Assembly (NCBI GenBank): GCA_964467255.1
Contig: CAYXPR010000002.1
Location: forward strand, 1-64,000
DNA from: CAYXPR01 sp964467255
GTDB taxonomy: Bacteria; Pseudomonadota; Alphaproteobacteria; Rickettsiales; RGZB01
DNA length: 64,000 bases
Direction of reading: 5' to 3'
Below the pieces are notes generated by a model that worked only from the letters and a program-made list of their open reading frames with translations, had not been told where the DNA came from and ran no database searches. The position numbers and the translations under genes are program-made. Positions 8,578 to 17,313 of the stretch are shown in pieces; within the stretch, counting starts at the first letter, position 1; each line of letters starts with the position of its first letter.

Positions 8578-9336
8578 TTATTTCGTAATGCGTGAAACGA
8601 TGCGGAAGTACAGCCAATAGGGCAGCAGGCGCAGGAATTTCAGCCCCAGCGTGAATGCCTTCGGGAAGTGAATGTCGAATCTGCAACCACGCATGCCGCG
8701 CACAATTGCGCTCGCGGCTTGTTGCGGCGTAATCAAAAACGGCATCGGGAAATCATTCTTCTCGGTCAGGCGTGTTTTCACAAAACCGGGGTTCACCATC
8801 TGCACCTTAATGCCGTGCGGCGCAAGATCGCTTTTCAAACATTCGGCCAAGTGAATCAGCCCTGCTTTGCTGGTGCCATAGGCCAGCGAGTTCGGCAAGC
8901 CACTATAGCCTGAAACACTTGCCACAAGCACCACATGGCCAGCTTTGCGCTTGATGAATGCCGGCAGTAATTTTTCCAGCACGCGCATCGCGCCCAGCAA
9001 ATTCACCTGCACGATAGATTCCATTTTCTGGTAATTAAATTCAGTGACCGACTGCGGCTCATACACACCGGCGTTATAAATGAAAATATCCGGCACCATG
9101 CGCTTTTGGGTAATTTTCTTCCATGCAGCCTGCACGCTTTCTTCACGTGTTACATCCAGCGCCACGGCAGCATGCCCCTCGCCTTCTAAGCGCGGCAGTA
9201 AGCCCTCGAGCTTTTTGATGTTACGTGCGCTTACAATCAACCGCGCGCCATGTAGTGCCAGCTGATGCGCCAGCTGTTCGCCAATGCCTTCGCTCGCACC
9301 CACAAGCCAAATGGTTTTTCCGGTAAATGCGCGCAT
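8578..9336 (-). CDS. Short-chain dehydrogenase/reductase (SDR)
   Basis: 252 residues with a classical SDR layout: nucleotide loop GASEGIGEQLA near residue 14, NAG motif (YNAGVYEP), catalytic Ser in VASVSG and YxxxK as YGTSK. A C-terminal hydrophobic stretch may touch the membrane. It is the last gene of a seven-gene operon for lipid modification and starts 1 bp after the DUF3833 gene, so it likely reduces or oxidises a lipid-derived carbonyl or alcohol in that pathway. The exact substrate is inferred only from context. Confidence 0.85.
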   Translation of the reverse strand: MRAFTGKTIWLVGASEGIGEQLAHQLALHGARLIVSARNIKKLEGLLPRLEGEGHAAVALDVTREESVQAAWKKITQKRMVPDIFIYNAGVYEPQSVTEFNYQKMESIVQVNLLGAMRVLEKLLPAFIKRKAGHVVLVASVSGYSGLPNSLAYGTSKAGLIHLAECLKSDLAPHGIKVQMVNPGFVKTRLTEKNDFPMPFLITPQQAASAIVRGMRGCRFDIHFPKAFTLGLKFLRLLPYWLYFRIVSRITK

Positions 9337-9337
9337 A

Positions 9338-9865
9338 TTATTTCTTCACAAAGCCGATGCTAAGCGTGCCGACTGTCACGCCAAATTTTTTCATGATGGT
9401 GCGGTTGATGAGGCGTTTATCATCCACAAGGTGCAGCCAGTCATTCATGCTGATGTCATATTCTTTGCCATCCACCGGCACACGCAGCACATAATTCATA
9501 TTCGCCGTGTTGCCCTTCTGTACACCTTTGGCAACGCCCACCACGTCATGCGCGGTGGCGGTGAAATTCACGTCGTCGGTGAAGGTAATAGTCCAGATGC
9601 GTTTGCTTTTCTCGCCATCATCAAACACAAAATTTTCTTCGAGCGTACCCACATTACCCTTCCAGCTGGCTTTCATGGTAATCACGAAGCTGCGCTTTAT
9701 TGCGCCATCGCGTCCGTGCAGCACACCCCATGCCTCAAGGTCACCGTTTAAATAGCTGCGCAGATCCAGCTTGGGTTTTGTGCCTTCATAGTGGTCGATG
9801 GATTGCGAGGCGCAGCCTGTTACCACAAACAATAAGCCGCCCATGAGTGTTTTAAGCCATTTCAT
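9338..9865 (-). CDS. DUF3833-type lipoprotein
   Basis: ATG at 9865 overlaps the TGA of the upstream MFS gene as ATGA and gives 175 residues, with a signal ending in VVTGC (lipobox). The mature part, with YxGTxPxLDLRSYLNGDLEAWGVLHGRDG near its start, matches the DUF3833 family, beta-rich and often encoded beside CFA-synthase-like methyltransferases. An upstream in-frame ATG at 9931 would lie inside the MFS gene and is rejected. Function is unknown; the operon suggests a role in handling modified membrane lipids. Confidence 0.8.
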   Translation of the reverse strand: MKWLKTLMGGLLFVVTGCASQSIDHYEGTKPKLDLRSYLNGDLEAWGVLHGRDGAIKRSFVITMKASWKGNVGTLEENFVFDDGEKSKRIWTITFTDDVNFTATAHDVVGVAKGVQKGNTANMNYVLRVPVDGKEYDISMNDWLHLVDDKRLINRTIMKKFGVTVGTLSIGFVKK

Positions 9866-11124
9866 ATTTTTCTCCCGTTTCTGATAAAGCCATACCACAA
9901 AATTGCACCTGCCACCAACTTGATTGCGCAAGGGAAGAGTGCATAACCTGCTTTTAATCCCAGCACCGCTTCAGGGGTGTTTTCCGCACCGGGGATATAC
10001 CCAAAAACGGCCACCATCGGCAACGCGATGCCCGCCGCCAAGGCAAGGTTTCCCTTGCTGATAAAGTTCCACACACCAAAGCCGATGCTAGCGGGTTGCT
10101 TTTCTTCTTTCAGCGCTTCGGCCATCATCGCCACGGGCAAAGCCATGTCTGCGCCGAGCGCCAAACCCGTTAAAATTGCAATCAGGTAGAACCACTGTAC
10201 ATCGCCCTGCCCCAGCCAGAACGCGCCGATAAAACACGCAACAGAAATCGTAAGCGCGCACATCATGGCGTGGGGGCGGCCCACTTTCTGCGCAAGCCTT
10301 GCCCATAACGGCATGCCGAGTGCACCTGCGAGGAAATACATGCCCAAGAGCGCGCCCGATTGGCTTTCCGCACCAATCACATCGGCGATAAAGAACAGGT
10401 AAAGTGTGGAGGTGGCAGAGGCTGAAAGGGTGTTGAAAAAGAAAAACAGCAGCACCCACCGCACCGATGGAATCGCAAAAAGCTGTTTGAATGACTTAAA
10501 AAATTTTACTTTTTCTGCAGATGCATGGGGCTTTACGGCAGGTGATTTCCGCAGCGTAACCACGCCGCCCACCGCCAGCAGCGCGGCAAATATCACCGCA
10601 AAATATGAAAATGAAAGGCGGCTGCCCACAGATTGTTTCAGCATATCTGGCAACACGGCTGCCATTAAAATGCCCACCAGCACCAGCCCCTCGCGCCATG
10701 CAGCAATGCGCGTATGTTCCTTTTCACCGTTGCCGATGTCAGCCCCCAGCGCATAATAATTAATCTGCAAAATGCTGAATGCTGTGTAGGTCAGCAGCAG
10801 CCAGCCCGCCAGCCACCACTCCGCGCTGATGCTGCCGCCGGGAAAGGTAAACAGCATAAAGAACGAAAGCGCCAGAACCGGCATGGCAGGTAACATCCAT
10901 TTTTTACGGTTCGGGTAGGCATCGGAAAGCCAGCCGATGATGGGGTCTTGCACCGTATCCACCAGCCGAACGAGCAGCAACAGCACGCCTAAGGCTTGTA
11001 GCGAAATGCCATGCTCGAGCGCGTAATATTGCGGCAGATGCACATAGAGCGGAAGACCCGCAAACGCTAAGGGAAAAGCCAGTGCCGCATAACCAATAGG
11101 GTGAAAGGAAGCGGCTTTGCTCAA
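9862..11124 (-). CDS. MFS transporter, GPH/MelB-like
   Basis: 420 residues with 12 predicted membrane segments and the loop motif GWLSDAYPNRKKWM (a variant of the MFS D-R-x-G-R-R/K signature). It appears to start with TTG at 11124, with GAAGGA about 9 bp upstream overlapping the preceding stop; no ATG fits better. It lies in the fatty-acid-modification operon between the chalcone-isomerase-like and DUF3833 genes. Transporters of this type occur in the same cluster in other Proteobacteria; substrate unknown, possibly a lipid or lysolipid (inference). Confidence 0.8.
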   Translation of the reverse strand: MSKAASFHPIGYAALAFPLAFAGLPLYVHLPQYYALEHGISLQALGVLLLLVRLVDTVQDPIIGWLSDAYPNRKKWMLPAMPVLALSFFMLFTFPGGSISAEWWLAGWLLLTYTAFSILQINYYALGADIGNGEKEHTRIAAWREGLVLVGILMAAVLPDMLKQSVGSRLSFSYFAVIFAALLAVGGVVTLRKSPAVKPHASAEKVKFFKSFKQLFAIPSVRWVLLFFFFNTLSASATSTLYLFFIADVIGAESQSGALLGMYFLAGALGMPLWARLAQKVGRPHAMMCALTISVACFIGAFWLGQGDVQWFYLIAILTGLALGADMALPVAMMAEALKEEKQPASIGFGVWNFISKGNLALAAGIALPMVAVFGYIPGAENTPEAVLGLKAGYALFPCAIKLVAGAILWYGFIRNGRKI

Positions 11125-11129
11125 AGTTT

Positions 11130-11660
11130 TTAATCCTTCGTGTTCAGCAATTTGGCGCGGAGCTCGGGGCGCTCTGTATCCGGCGAGAGCCAGATATCCA
11201 TAAATGGAATCAGCAGGTTTTTCTGCGTTAGGTCGCCTTGTGATTTTCCGTTATAATAAAAAGTCACCTTCTCCTGCGGTACATACAGCGCGGTGATGCG
11301 GTCACCTTCTTTTACGTCTTTAAACAATTTTGAGAGCGCTTTGTTTGCTGCTGCTAAATCTTTTTCACCGAGGTTATGCAGACGCTTCATTTCCTCAACG
11401 GATTTTTCCACCAGCTGTTTCGTGGTGAACTTCATTTTGTAGGTGATGCTGAGTGCGAAAGGGCTCTTGTACGACCACTTAGCGGCGTCAGTCCAGATGC
11501 TGCTGTCATACACGTCAAAGAACGTCCAGCGCAGCGTGCCCGCGCCATAAGGCTTTTCGCTTTTAATGGCGGCATAAATTTCCTGCGGCTTTTGGAATGC
11601 CTGCGCTTCCGCGCTTATCAGCGTGCACAGCATCGCAACAGACATCAACAATTTACGCAT
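11130..11660 (-). CDS. Secreted chalcone-isomerase-like protein
   Basis: 176 residues with a Sec signal peptide (MRKLLMSVAMLCTLISAEAQA). The body, with ARRW-type GAGTLRWTFFDVYDSSIWT and a central helical stretch ending in LPYVPQEKVTFYYNG-like sequence, fits the bacterial chalcone-isomerase-like family (Chalcone_3), which is not known to be a true chalcone isomerase. Its start overlaps the CFA-like gene by 8 bp, so translation is probably coupled. Periplasmic; perhaps a lipid-binding helper for the operon (inference). Confidence 0.75.
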   Translation of the reverse strand: MRKLLMSVAMLCTLISAEAQAFQKPQEIYAAIKSEKPYGAGTLRWTFFDVYDSSIWTDAAKWSYKSPFALSITYKMKFTTKQLVEKSVEEMKRLHNLGEKDLAAANKALSKLFKDVKEGDRITALYVPQEKVTFYYNGKSQGDLTQKNLLIPFMDIWLSPDTERPELRAKLLNTKD

Positions 11661-12822
11661 GTTCCATCTCCACCTGCATCACATCCGTGCGCGCGGCATC
11701 AAAGCCGCCGATGCACAGCGCCAAGTAAAAGCGCCAATTGCGGATGAATGTTTCATCATACCCCAATTTGCGGATTTCCGGCTGCTGTTTGTCAAAGCGC
11801 TTCAGCCACTCACTCAAGGTGCGCGCATAATCCTTGCCGAAGCAGAACATTTCGCGGCAGGCAAGGCCAGCCTTCATCGCCTCTTCGCGGAAGACTTGGA
11901 TGGAAGGCAGCATGCCGCCAGGGAAAGTATAGGTGCGGATGAAGTCGCTGCGCACGCGGTATTCCTTGAACATATCGTCACGAATCGTGATGGTCTGCAC
12001 CACAGCTTTGCCACCTTCTTTCAGGTTGCTCTTCAGCATTTTGAAATAGGTCGGCCAATAGCGCTCGCCCACCGCCTCGAACATCTCGATGGACACAATC
12101 GCATCAAACTGCCCTTTGGTATCGCGGTAGTCCTGCATTTTGATATTTGCCTTGCCGTTCGTGCGCTGTTTGGCGATTTCAAATTGCGATGGAGAGATGG
12201 TTATACCGGTCAGTCCATGCCCTTTGTTTACGGCCGCTTCGGCAAAGCCGCCCCAGCCGCAACCGACCTCCAGAATATTTTCATGCGATTTTTCGAGCTT
12301 ACCGAGGATGCGGCCATACTTCGCCTGCTGAGCTGATTCGAGCGACAATTTCTGCTGCTGGTATAGGGCCGAAGAATAGGTCATGCTTTCATCCAGCCAC
12401 AGCTTATAGAAGTCATTCCCCACGTCGTAATGTTTACGGATGTTGCTCTTACTACCACGCTTGCTGTTGCGACGCAGCCAGTAATTCGCCACGAAAAACA
12501 TCATGCGGTTTAGCACATTTCCATGCGCATAATGCTCAACATAATCAAGGTTTTGTGTCAATAACTTAATCAAAGTCTCGAGGTCGTCTGAATCCCACAA
12601 GCCTTCAATATAGGTCTCGCCCATACCGATATCACCACGGCTTAAAAGCGCATCCACCACCGTCCATTCATGGATTACGGCGTGTGCTTTATAGCCGGGT
12701 TCTTTTCCCTTAATTTGGTGCACAGCACCGTCCGGCGTGTGGAGGGTCAGCTCGCCATAATGCAAGCGCGAAAGCGCCTCCATAAATCGGCGATACATCA
12801 TAGAACGTGGAATAATCTTCAT
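11653..12822 (-). CDS. Cyclopropane-fatty-acid-synthase-like SAM methyltransferase
   Basis: 389 residues. The SAM-binding motif LEVGCGWGGFAE lies near residue 180, preceded by KSNIRKHYDVGNDFYKLW and MTYSSALYQ, landmarks of the CFA synthase family. The Cys found in E. coli Cfa in the YSC motif is Ser here (YSSA), as in several CFA-like paralogues, so the product could be a methylated rather than a cyclopropane chain. Expected reaction: methyl transfer from SAM to the double bond of phospholipid acyl chains at the inner membrane. It overlaps the DUF1365 gene by ATGA. Confidence 0.88.
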   Translation of the reverse strand: MKIIPRSMMYRRFMEALSRLHYGELTLHTPDGAVHQIKGKEPGYKAHAVIHEWTVVDALLSRGDIGMGETYIEGLWDSDDLETLIKLLTQNLDYVEHYAHGNVLNRMMFFVANYWLRRNSKRGSKSNIRKHYDVGNDFYKLWLDESMTYSSALYQQQKLSLESAQQAKYGRILGKLEKSHENILEVGCGWGGFAEAAVNKGHGLTGITISPSQFEIAKQRTNGKANIKMQDYRDTKGQFDAIVSIEMFEAVGERYWPTYFKMLKSNLKEGGKAVVQTITIRDDMFKEYRVRSDFIRTYTFPGGMLPSIQVFREEAMKAGLACREMFCFGKDYARTLSEWLKRFDKQQPEIRKLGYDETFIRNWRFYLALCIGGFDAARTDVMQVEMEHA

Positions 12823-13598
12823 CGTGTAATCTCCTCACCCGGTGCGGGTGGCTTTTTAACATAACGTATGCGTTTTGACACCAGCTTTATCGCCTGCCAG
12901 TGAATCAACCCGATCACCTTCAGGGTGATAAGCGGATATTGCAGGGCGCTGCGAAACAAACTGCGCGTATTTAATTCATGCCTTTTTCCTACCAATGACG
13001 TTTTCAGCATTTCGCCTTCTGCGTCAAAATAGTCAATCCACACACCAATTTTGTCTTCTTTGTAGGCGAAGCGGAATTTGTAATACCCCTCTACCTTCAA
13101 AAACGGTGATACGTGGAACATTTTTTTGGCTTCCAGTATATCGTCCTGCGTGATGGCACGCTTATCGTCATGGAAACTGATGTATGAATGTTCCTCGCCG
13201 AATGTATTGCTGACTTCACTCACCACCGCCCGCACACCGCCCTGTTTATCAAGGCAAAACCAGAAGCTAACGGGGTTGAAGATATAGCCCAGAACACGCG
13301 GTAATGTTACCACCACCACCCCACCATCCGCTACTTCTTTAAGTCCCCATTTTTTTAGGATGTTTTCAATCCAGTCCTGCATCGGTGTGCCGTCTTTTTT
13401 GCCGTGGTCTTTGTCGCACACGCTAAAAAAATTGAACCGGTTCAGTGAAATACCTCTGATGGCGTTCAGGCGCTCTAGCTCTTCAAGGCGCAGGCACAGG
13501 TAATAGACTTTATATCTGAATTTATTTTGGCGTGGTTTCAGGCGTGCATGCATCACATCCGCCATGAACAAGCCACCCGCAATGCTATTTGGGTTCAT
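12819..13598 (-). CDS. DUF1365 family protein
   Basis: About 259 residues, starting at the ATG at 13598, which overlaps the upstream TGA; a GTG at 13604 is the alternative. Motifs such as HARLKPRQNKFRYKVYYLCLRL and LPRVLGYIFNPVSFWFC are diagnostic of DUF1365. The family nearly always sits between an FAD-dependent oxidoreductase and a CFA-like methyltransferase, as here, and no biochemical role is firmly established. Overlaps at both ends indicate strict co-translation. Confidence 0.85.
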   Translation of the reverse strand: MNPNSIAGGLFMADVMHARLKPRQNKFRYKVYYLCLRLEELERLNAIRGISLNRFNFFSVCDKDHGKKDGTPMQDWIENILKKWGLKEVADGGVVVVTLPRVLGYIFNPVSFWFCLDKQGGVRAVVSEVSNTFGEEHSYISFHDDKRAITQDDILEAKKMFHVSPFLKVEGYYKFRFAYKEDKIGVWIDYFDAEGEMLKTSLVGKRHELNTRSLFRSALQYPLITLKVIGLIHWQAIKLVSKRIRYVKKPPAPGEEITR

Positions 13599-14848
13599 GC
13601 CCACGGCACCATTGCTCCCAGCTTGGTTGCCACATTCACCGCGCTCATGATGCCATCCTCATGGAAGCCATAACGCTGATACGCACCGCAATACCACACC
13701 CCGCCCTTGCCCTGAATAAGCGGCATCGAGCCTTGCGCTGCCACCGCTTCTTTTGTGAATACCGGATGGCTGAATGTGTGGGTGTTGAATACCAGCTCCG
13801 GCTTCGGCAGGGTAATGGGGTTTAAGGTCACGAACAGCGGATATTTCTTGTCGATATTCTGTAAATTGTTCATCCAATAGGTCACGGCGATGTCATTTTC
13901 TTTTTTTGCCATGTCGCGCAGATAAATCCAGCTCGCCCAGCAATTGCGGCGCTTTGGCATCTGGCTGCTATCGCGGTGCAGCACCACCTGATTCGGCTGG
14001 TAGGTGAAGCTACCAAGCAGCCTGCGTTCGGTTTCATCCGCATCGTTCAGCATGGCGAGTGCTTCATCGGCATGGCAGGCTAAAATCACGTTGTCATAGG
14101 TCGCCACACCGCCTTTGGCATCAGTCACTTCCACGCCATTTGCCACGCGCCGCAGGTTTGTTACGCCGCAATTTTCGCGAATCTTCTGTTTAAACGGCGC
14201 GGTGATTTTTTTTACATATTCACGGCTACCGCCCGTCACCGTATACCATTGCGGCTGGTCGGCAACCGTCAGCAATCCGTGGTTTTGAAAGAATCGTACG
14301 AAGGTTTGCGCGGGGAACTCCAGCATGGTCGCCGTGGGGCAACTCCAGATAGCACCGCCCATCGGCAGCAAAAAATGCTCACGGAATTCGCGACCCAGTT
14401 TTAGTCTATTGAGCAACTGGCCGAGGGTAATGGTCGCCGTTTCTTCAAGTACCTGCGGGGCCTTTTTGAAAAAGCAGCGCATATCGAGCAGCATTTTATA
14501 AAAGGACGGGCTCACAAAATTGCTGCGCTGACCGAATACGCTGAGTAGGCTTTGGGCGCTCCATTCTAGTTTGCCGCCATCAATGGAAATACCGAAAGAC
14601 ATGTCACTTTTTTCAATCGCCACGCCAATATGCTTGAACAGGCCGAGCAGATGCGGGTAATTGCGGTCATTACACACAATAAAGCCCGTATCCACGGGGA
14701 TTTTGGTGCCATCATAATCCACTTCCAGCGTGCGGGTATGGCCCCCGATTCTAGGCTCTTTCTCATATAAGGTGATGTCGTGGTTTTTGTGCAGCAGATA
14801 GGCTGCACCCATCCCTGAAATTCCGGCGCCAACAATGGCAATACGCAT
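13595..14848 (-). CDS. FAD-dependent amine-oxidase/desaturase-like flavoprotein
   Basis: 417 residues. The N-terminus RIAIVGAGISGMGAAYLL is a Rossmann FAD site, followed by EKEPRIGGHTRTLE, the second conserved FAD motif of the NAD(P)-binding Rossmann/amine-oxidase family. A C-terminal GVWYCGAYQRYGFHEDG contributes the rest of the flavin site. It is the first gene of the operon DUF1365-CFA-chalcone isomerase-MFS-DUF3833-SDR. Comparable genes in Rhodobacter belong to the singlet-oxygen (RpoE-ChrR) regulon and take part in making modified fatty acids. Neither rpoE nor chrR lies in this window. Confidence 0.85.
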   Translation of the reverse strand: MRIAIVGAGISGMGAAYLLHKNHDITLYEKEPRIGGHTRTLEVDYDGTKIPVDTGFIVCNDRNYPHLLGLFKHIGVAIEKSDMSFGISIDGGKLEWSAQSLLSVFGQRSNFVSPSFYKMLLDMRCFFKKAPQVLEETATITLGQLLNRLKLGREFREHFLLPMGGAIWSCPTATMLEFPAQTFVRFFQNHGLLTVADQPQWYTVTGGSREYVKKITAPFKQKIRENCGVTNLRRVANGVEVTDAKGGVATYDNVILACHADEALAMLNDADETERRLLGSFTYQPNQVVLHRDSSQMPKRRNCWASWIYLRDMAKKENDIAVTYWMNNLQNIDKKYPLFVTLNPITLPKPELVFNTHTFSHPVFTKEAVAAQGSMPLIQGKGGVWYCGAYQRYGFHEDGIMSAVNVATKLGAMVPWA

Positions 14849-14914
14849 GTATGATTCCTTACAAGAAATATGTAGCGCGAGTGTAATAAAACACCCCGTA
14901 CCAGTAAAGCGCGA

Positions 14915-16756
14915 TTATGCGCGCAGCTTCATGTTTTTACGGGTGATAATATCCGCCGCACTTTCTGTGGGCAGCCTTATAAGCTCTGCCTCTCCGTGCG
15001 TTCTAACGCCTGCGGCATTGGCTTCGTCCGTATCAATATGCATTTCGGTCACATAGCCCTTTTTTACCCGCACCAGCGTGTTCGCGAACAGCACACTACG
15101 TTCACCATCGCCCACGCGCACATTCACATAATCACCATCTTCCAACTTTAGCGCCTTTGCATCGGAAGGCGACATATGGATGTGCCGCGCCGCAATAATC
15201 AGACCATTTGTTTCCACCTCCCCCTTGGGGCCGCGCAACCGCACGGTAGGCGTGTTCTCTGTTTTACCTGAGGGGCGCAGTGGCGCCTCAAGCCCCAGCG
15301 TGAATGTGTCTGTGCGCGAAACCTCTATCTGGTTAAAATCACGGCATGGGCCCATCAACCGTACATTTTTCAATGTCCCTTTTGGCCCGACTACTTCGAT
15401 GGTTTCCGCCGCCCCCCACCCTTCTGTCTGCCTTAATTTCTGTGCTGGTTTTAGCTGGTACCCCTTACCGAACAGCGCTTCCACCATCGGCTGTGTCAAA
15501 TGAGCATGGCGCGCGGAAACCGCCACAGGCAAGCGCCAGTCCTTCGGGGTGGGCGCTGGTTTTTGCTGCGTCAGTGTGTGCAGTGTTTCCTGTGCAATCA
15601 TGTATTGCTCACAGGTTTGGGTTACAATCACCTTAATGCGTGAATCATAGGACTGCACCTGCGGCGCCTCAAACCCTTGCAGCTTTACCGCGCGGTTTTT
15701 ATCATCATCCAGATGCAGGCCGATAAACTCAAATTTATCGCAAATGCGGTGGCGCATGGAGGCAGAATTTTCACCAATGCCGCCGGTAAAGGCAATCACG
15801 TCCACACCGCCCATCACCGCAGCATAGGCGCCGATATATTTACGTGCACGGTATGCATATACGTTAATCGCAAGCTGCGCAGCAGCATTGCCCTCGGCGG
15901 CTTTTTGCTCCACCTCACGCATATCACTCGTGCCAGCAAGGGCTTTAAGGCCGCTTTCGCTGTAAAGCGTGGCTTCAATCTGTTCGATGTTCAGATTTAA
16001 TTTTTGCTGCAAAAACGAAAACATGCCGGGGTCTACATCGCCCGAGCGCGAGCCCATCACCAGCCCTTCCAGCGCCGTCATTCCCATTGAATTATCGACC
16101 GAAAATCCGCGGTTAACCGCACACACGCTGGCACCATTGCCTAAGTGGCAGCTGATAATTTGCAAGTCCGTGACGGGCTTTTTCAATTCTTTTGCAACGC
16201 GCAGTGCCACGTATTTATGCGAGGTTCCATGAAACCCATAGCGTCGCAAACCAAGTTTTCGCCAACTTTCCGGCACGGCATAGGTGTAGGCCTGTTCAGG
16301 GATAGTATTATGAAACGCCGTATCAAACACCGCCACCTGCGGCAGTTCTGGCCAGCATCGTTGGCTGATGCGTATGGCTTCTAAATTCGCGGGGTTGTGC
16401 AACGGCGCCAGCGGTGTGCATTCTTTAATCGCCTCTATCACCTCAGTGGTGATAATGGTCGGCTCCTGAAACCGCGCGCCACCATGCGCCACACGGTGGC
16501 CGATGGCTTCGAAGTTTTCATAGCCAAATTCTTTGAGCACCTGCGGCACGTAGTGGATAGATTTTTCCAGAGTGCCCAGCTTTTCCGTGCGGTGCTTGAG
16601 CTCACCCGCTTCGCCGCCGCAGCGGTAATGAAAACGGCACTCGCCATTTTTGAACCCTTCAAACTCGCCTTTAAAAATACGGCTATCCTCAATCGCTGTG
16701 TCAAACACACCGAACTTAAGGCTCGAACTACCGGCGTTTAATACGAGTATCTTCAT
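14915..16756 (-). CDS. Fused acetate kinase / PduL-type phosphate acyltransferase
   Basis: 613 residues in one uninterrupted frame. Residues 1 to about 395 are acetate kinase: KILVLNAGSSSLKF at the start, HRVAHGG, RYGFHGTSHKY, SCHLGNGAS and the ATP loop FTGGIGENS. Residues 408-613 are a complete PduL-type phosphotransacylase with both paired zinc-ligand motifs, RHAH (H417, H419) and RHIH (H525, H527). Together they would interconvert acyl-CoA, acyl-phosphate and acetate/propionate plus ATP in the cytosol. PduL is about 210 residues alone and AckA about 400, so both halves are full length. The divergent neighbour is a MaoC hydratase. Confidence 0.93.
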   Translation of the reverse strand: MKILVLNAGSSSLKFGVFDTAIEDSRIFKGEFEGFKNGECRFHYRCGGEAGELKHRTEKLGTLEKSIHYVPQVLKEFGYENFEAIGHRVAHGGARFQEPTIITTEVIEAIKECTPLAPLHNPANLEAIRISQRCWPELPQVAVFDTAFHNTIPEQAYTYAVPESWRKLGLRRYGFHGTSHKYVALRVAKELKKPVTDLQIISCHLGNGASVCAVNRGFSVDNSMGMTALEGLVMGSRSGDVDPGMFSFLQQKLNLNIEQIEATLYSESGLKALAGTSDMREVEQKAAEGNAAAQLAINVYAYRARKYIGAYAAVMGGVDVIAFTGGIGENSASMRHRICDKFEFIGLHLDDDKNRAVKLQGFEAPQVQSYDSRIKVIVTQTCEQYMIAQETLHTLTQQKPAPTPKDWRLPVAVSARHAHLTQPMVEALFGKGYQLKPAQKLRQTEGWGAAETIEVVGPKGTLKNVRLMGPCRDFNQIEVSRTDTFTLGLEAPLRPSGKTENTPTVRLRGPKGEVETNGLIIAARHIHMSPSDAKALKLEDGDYVNVRVGDGERSVLFANTLVRVKKGYVTEMHIDTDEANAAGVRTHGEAELIRLPTESAADIITRKNMKLRA

Positions 16757-16787
16757 TCGCTCTCACTTGCTAAACATCAAGGCAACG

Positions 16788-16825
16788 TTGACAGAATCCA
16801 TTAAAAGGCAAATGCTGGCGCAGCA
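16788..16825 (+). promoter_or_regulatory. Candidate promoter and palindrome between ackA-pduL and maoC
   Basis: In the 128-bp divergent gap, TTGACA (16788-16793) is followed after 17 bp by AATGCT, a weak -10. Next to it TGCTGGCGCAGCA (16813-16825) is a palindrome with a 3-bp centre. The maoC ribosome site AAAGGAG lies further downstream. The palindrome could be an operator acting on either gene; this is a low-confidence reading. Confidence 0.3.
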
Positions 16826-16884
16826 TATGTCAAATTCGGCCCCCGCGCAATGTTGCAGGGGGAAATTCAAAGGAGATTCCCCCC

Positions 16885-17313
16885 ATGGTTGATATCGCAA
16901 GCCTCAACGGTTATCGCTTTGAAGATATTACCGTTGGGATGTCCGCCATTTACAGCCGCACGATTACCGACACAGATTTGCGCAATTTCTCCGGCGTTTC
17001 GGGTGACACTAACCCCATGCACCTGAACGAGGAATATGCCAAAACTACCTTTTTCAAAGGCTGTATTGTGCATGGCCTGCTCACCGCCAGCCTGCTTTCC
17101 ACCGTGTTGGGCACAAAGCTGCCGGGGCCAGGAAGCCTTTACGTTAGCCAAACGCTGTATTTCAAAGCGCCGGTGCATGTGAATGAAACGGTCTACGCCA
17201 AGGCCACCGTTACCAAAATAAACCCTGAAAAAAGGCGCATCACGCTGCAAACGCAGTGCTTCGTGAAGGACAAACTTGTGCTTGACGGCGAGGCCGTGAT
17301 GCAACTGCCTTAG
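16885..17313 (+). CDS. MaoC-like (R)-specific enoyl-CoA hydratase
   Basis: 142 residues forming a single hot-dog domain. DTNPMHLN followed by FKGCIVHGLLTASLLS is the MaoC/PhaJ hydratase signature with the catalytic Asp and His. It hydrates trans-2-enoyl-CoA to (R)-3-hydroxyacyl-CoA. In many alphaproteobacteria this domain is fused to phosphate acetyltransferase beside ackA. Here it stands alone, and the phosphotransacylase is instead a PduL domain fused to AckA across a divergent promoter region. A strong AAAGGAG precedes the ATG. Confidence 0.88.
   Translation: MVDIASLNGYRFEDITVGMSAIYSRTITDTDLRNFSGVSGDTNPMHLNEEYAKTTFFKGCIVHGLLTASLLSTVLGTKLPGPGSLYVSQTLYFKAPVHVNETVYAKATVTKINPEKRRITLQTQCFVKDKLVLDGEAVMQLP

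Noticed and set aside
11653..12822. Mycolic-acid methyltransferase
   Set aside because: Same superfamily, but the DUF1365/flavoprotein neighbours and proteobacterial context favour a CFA-like enzyme.
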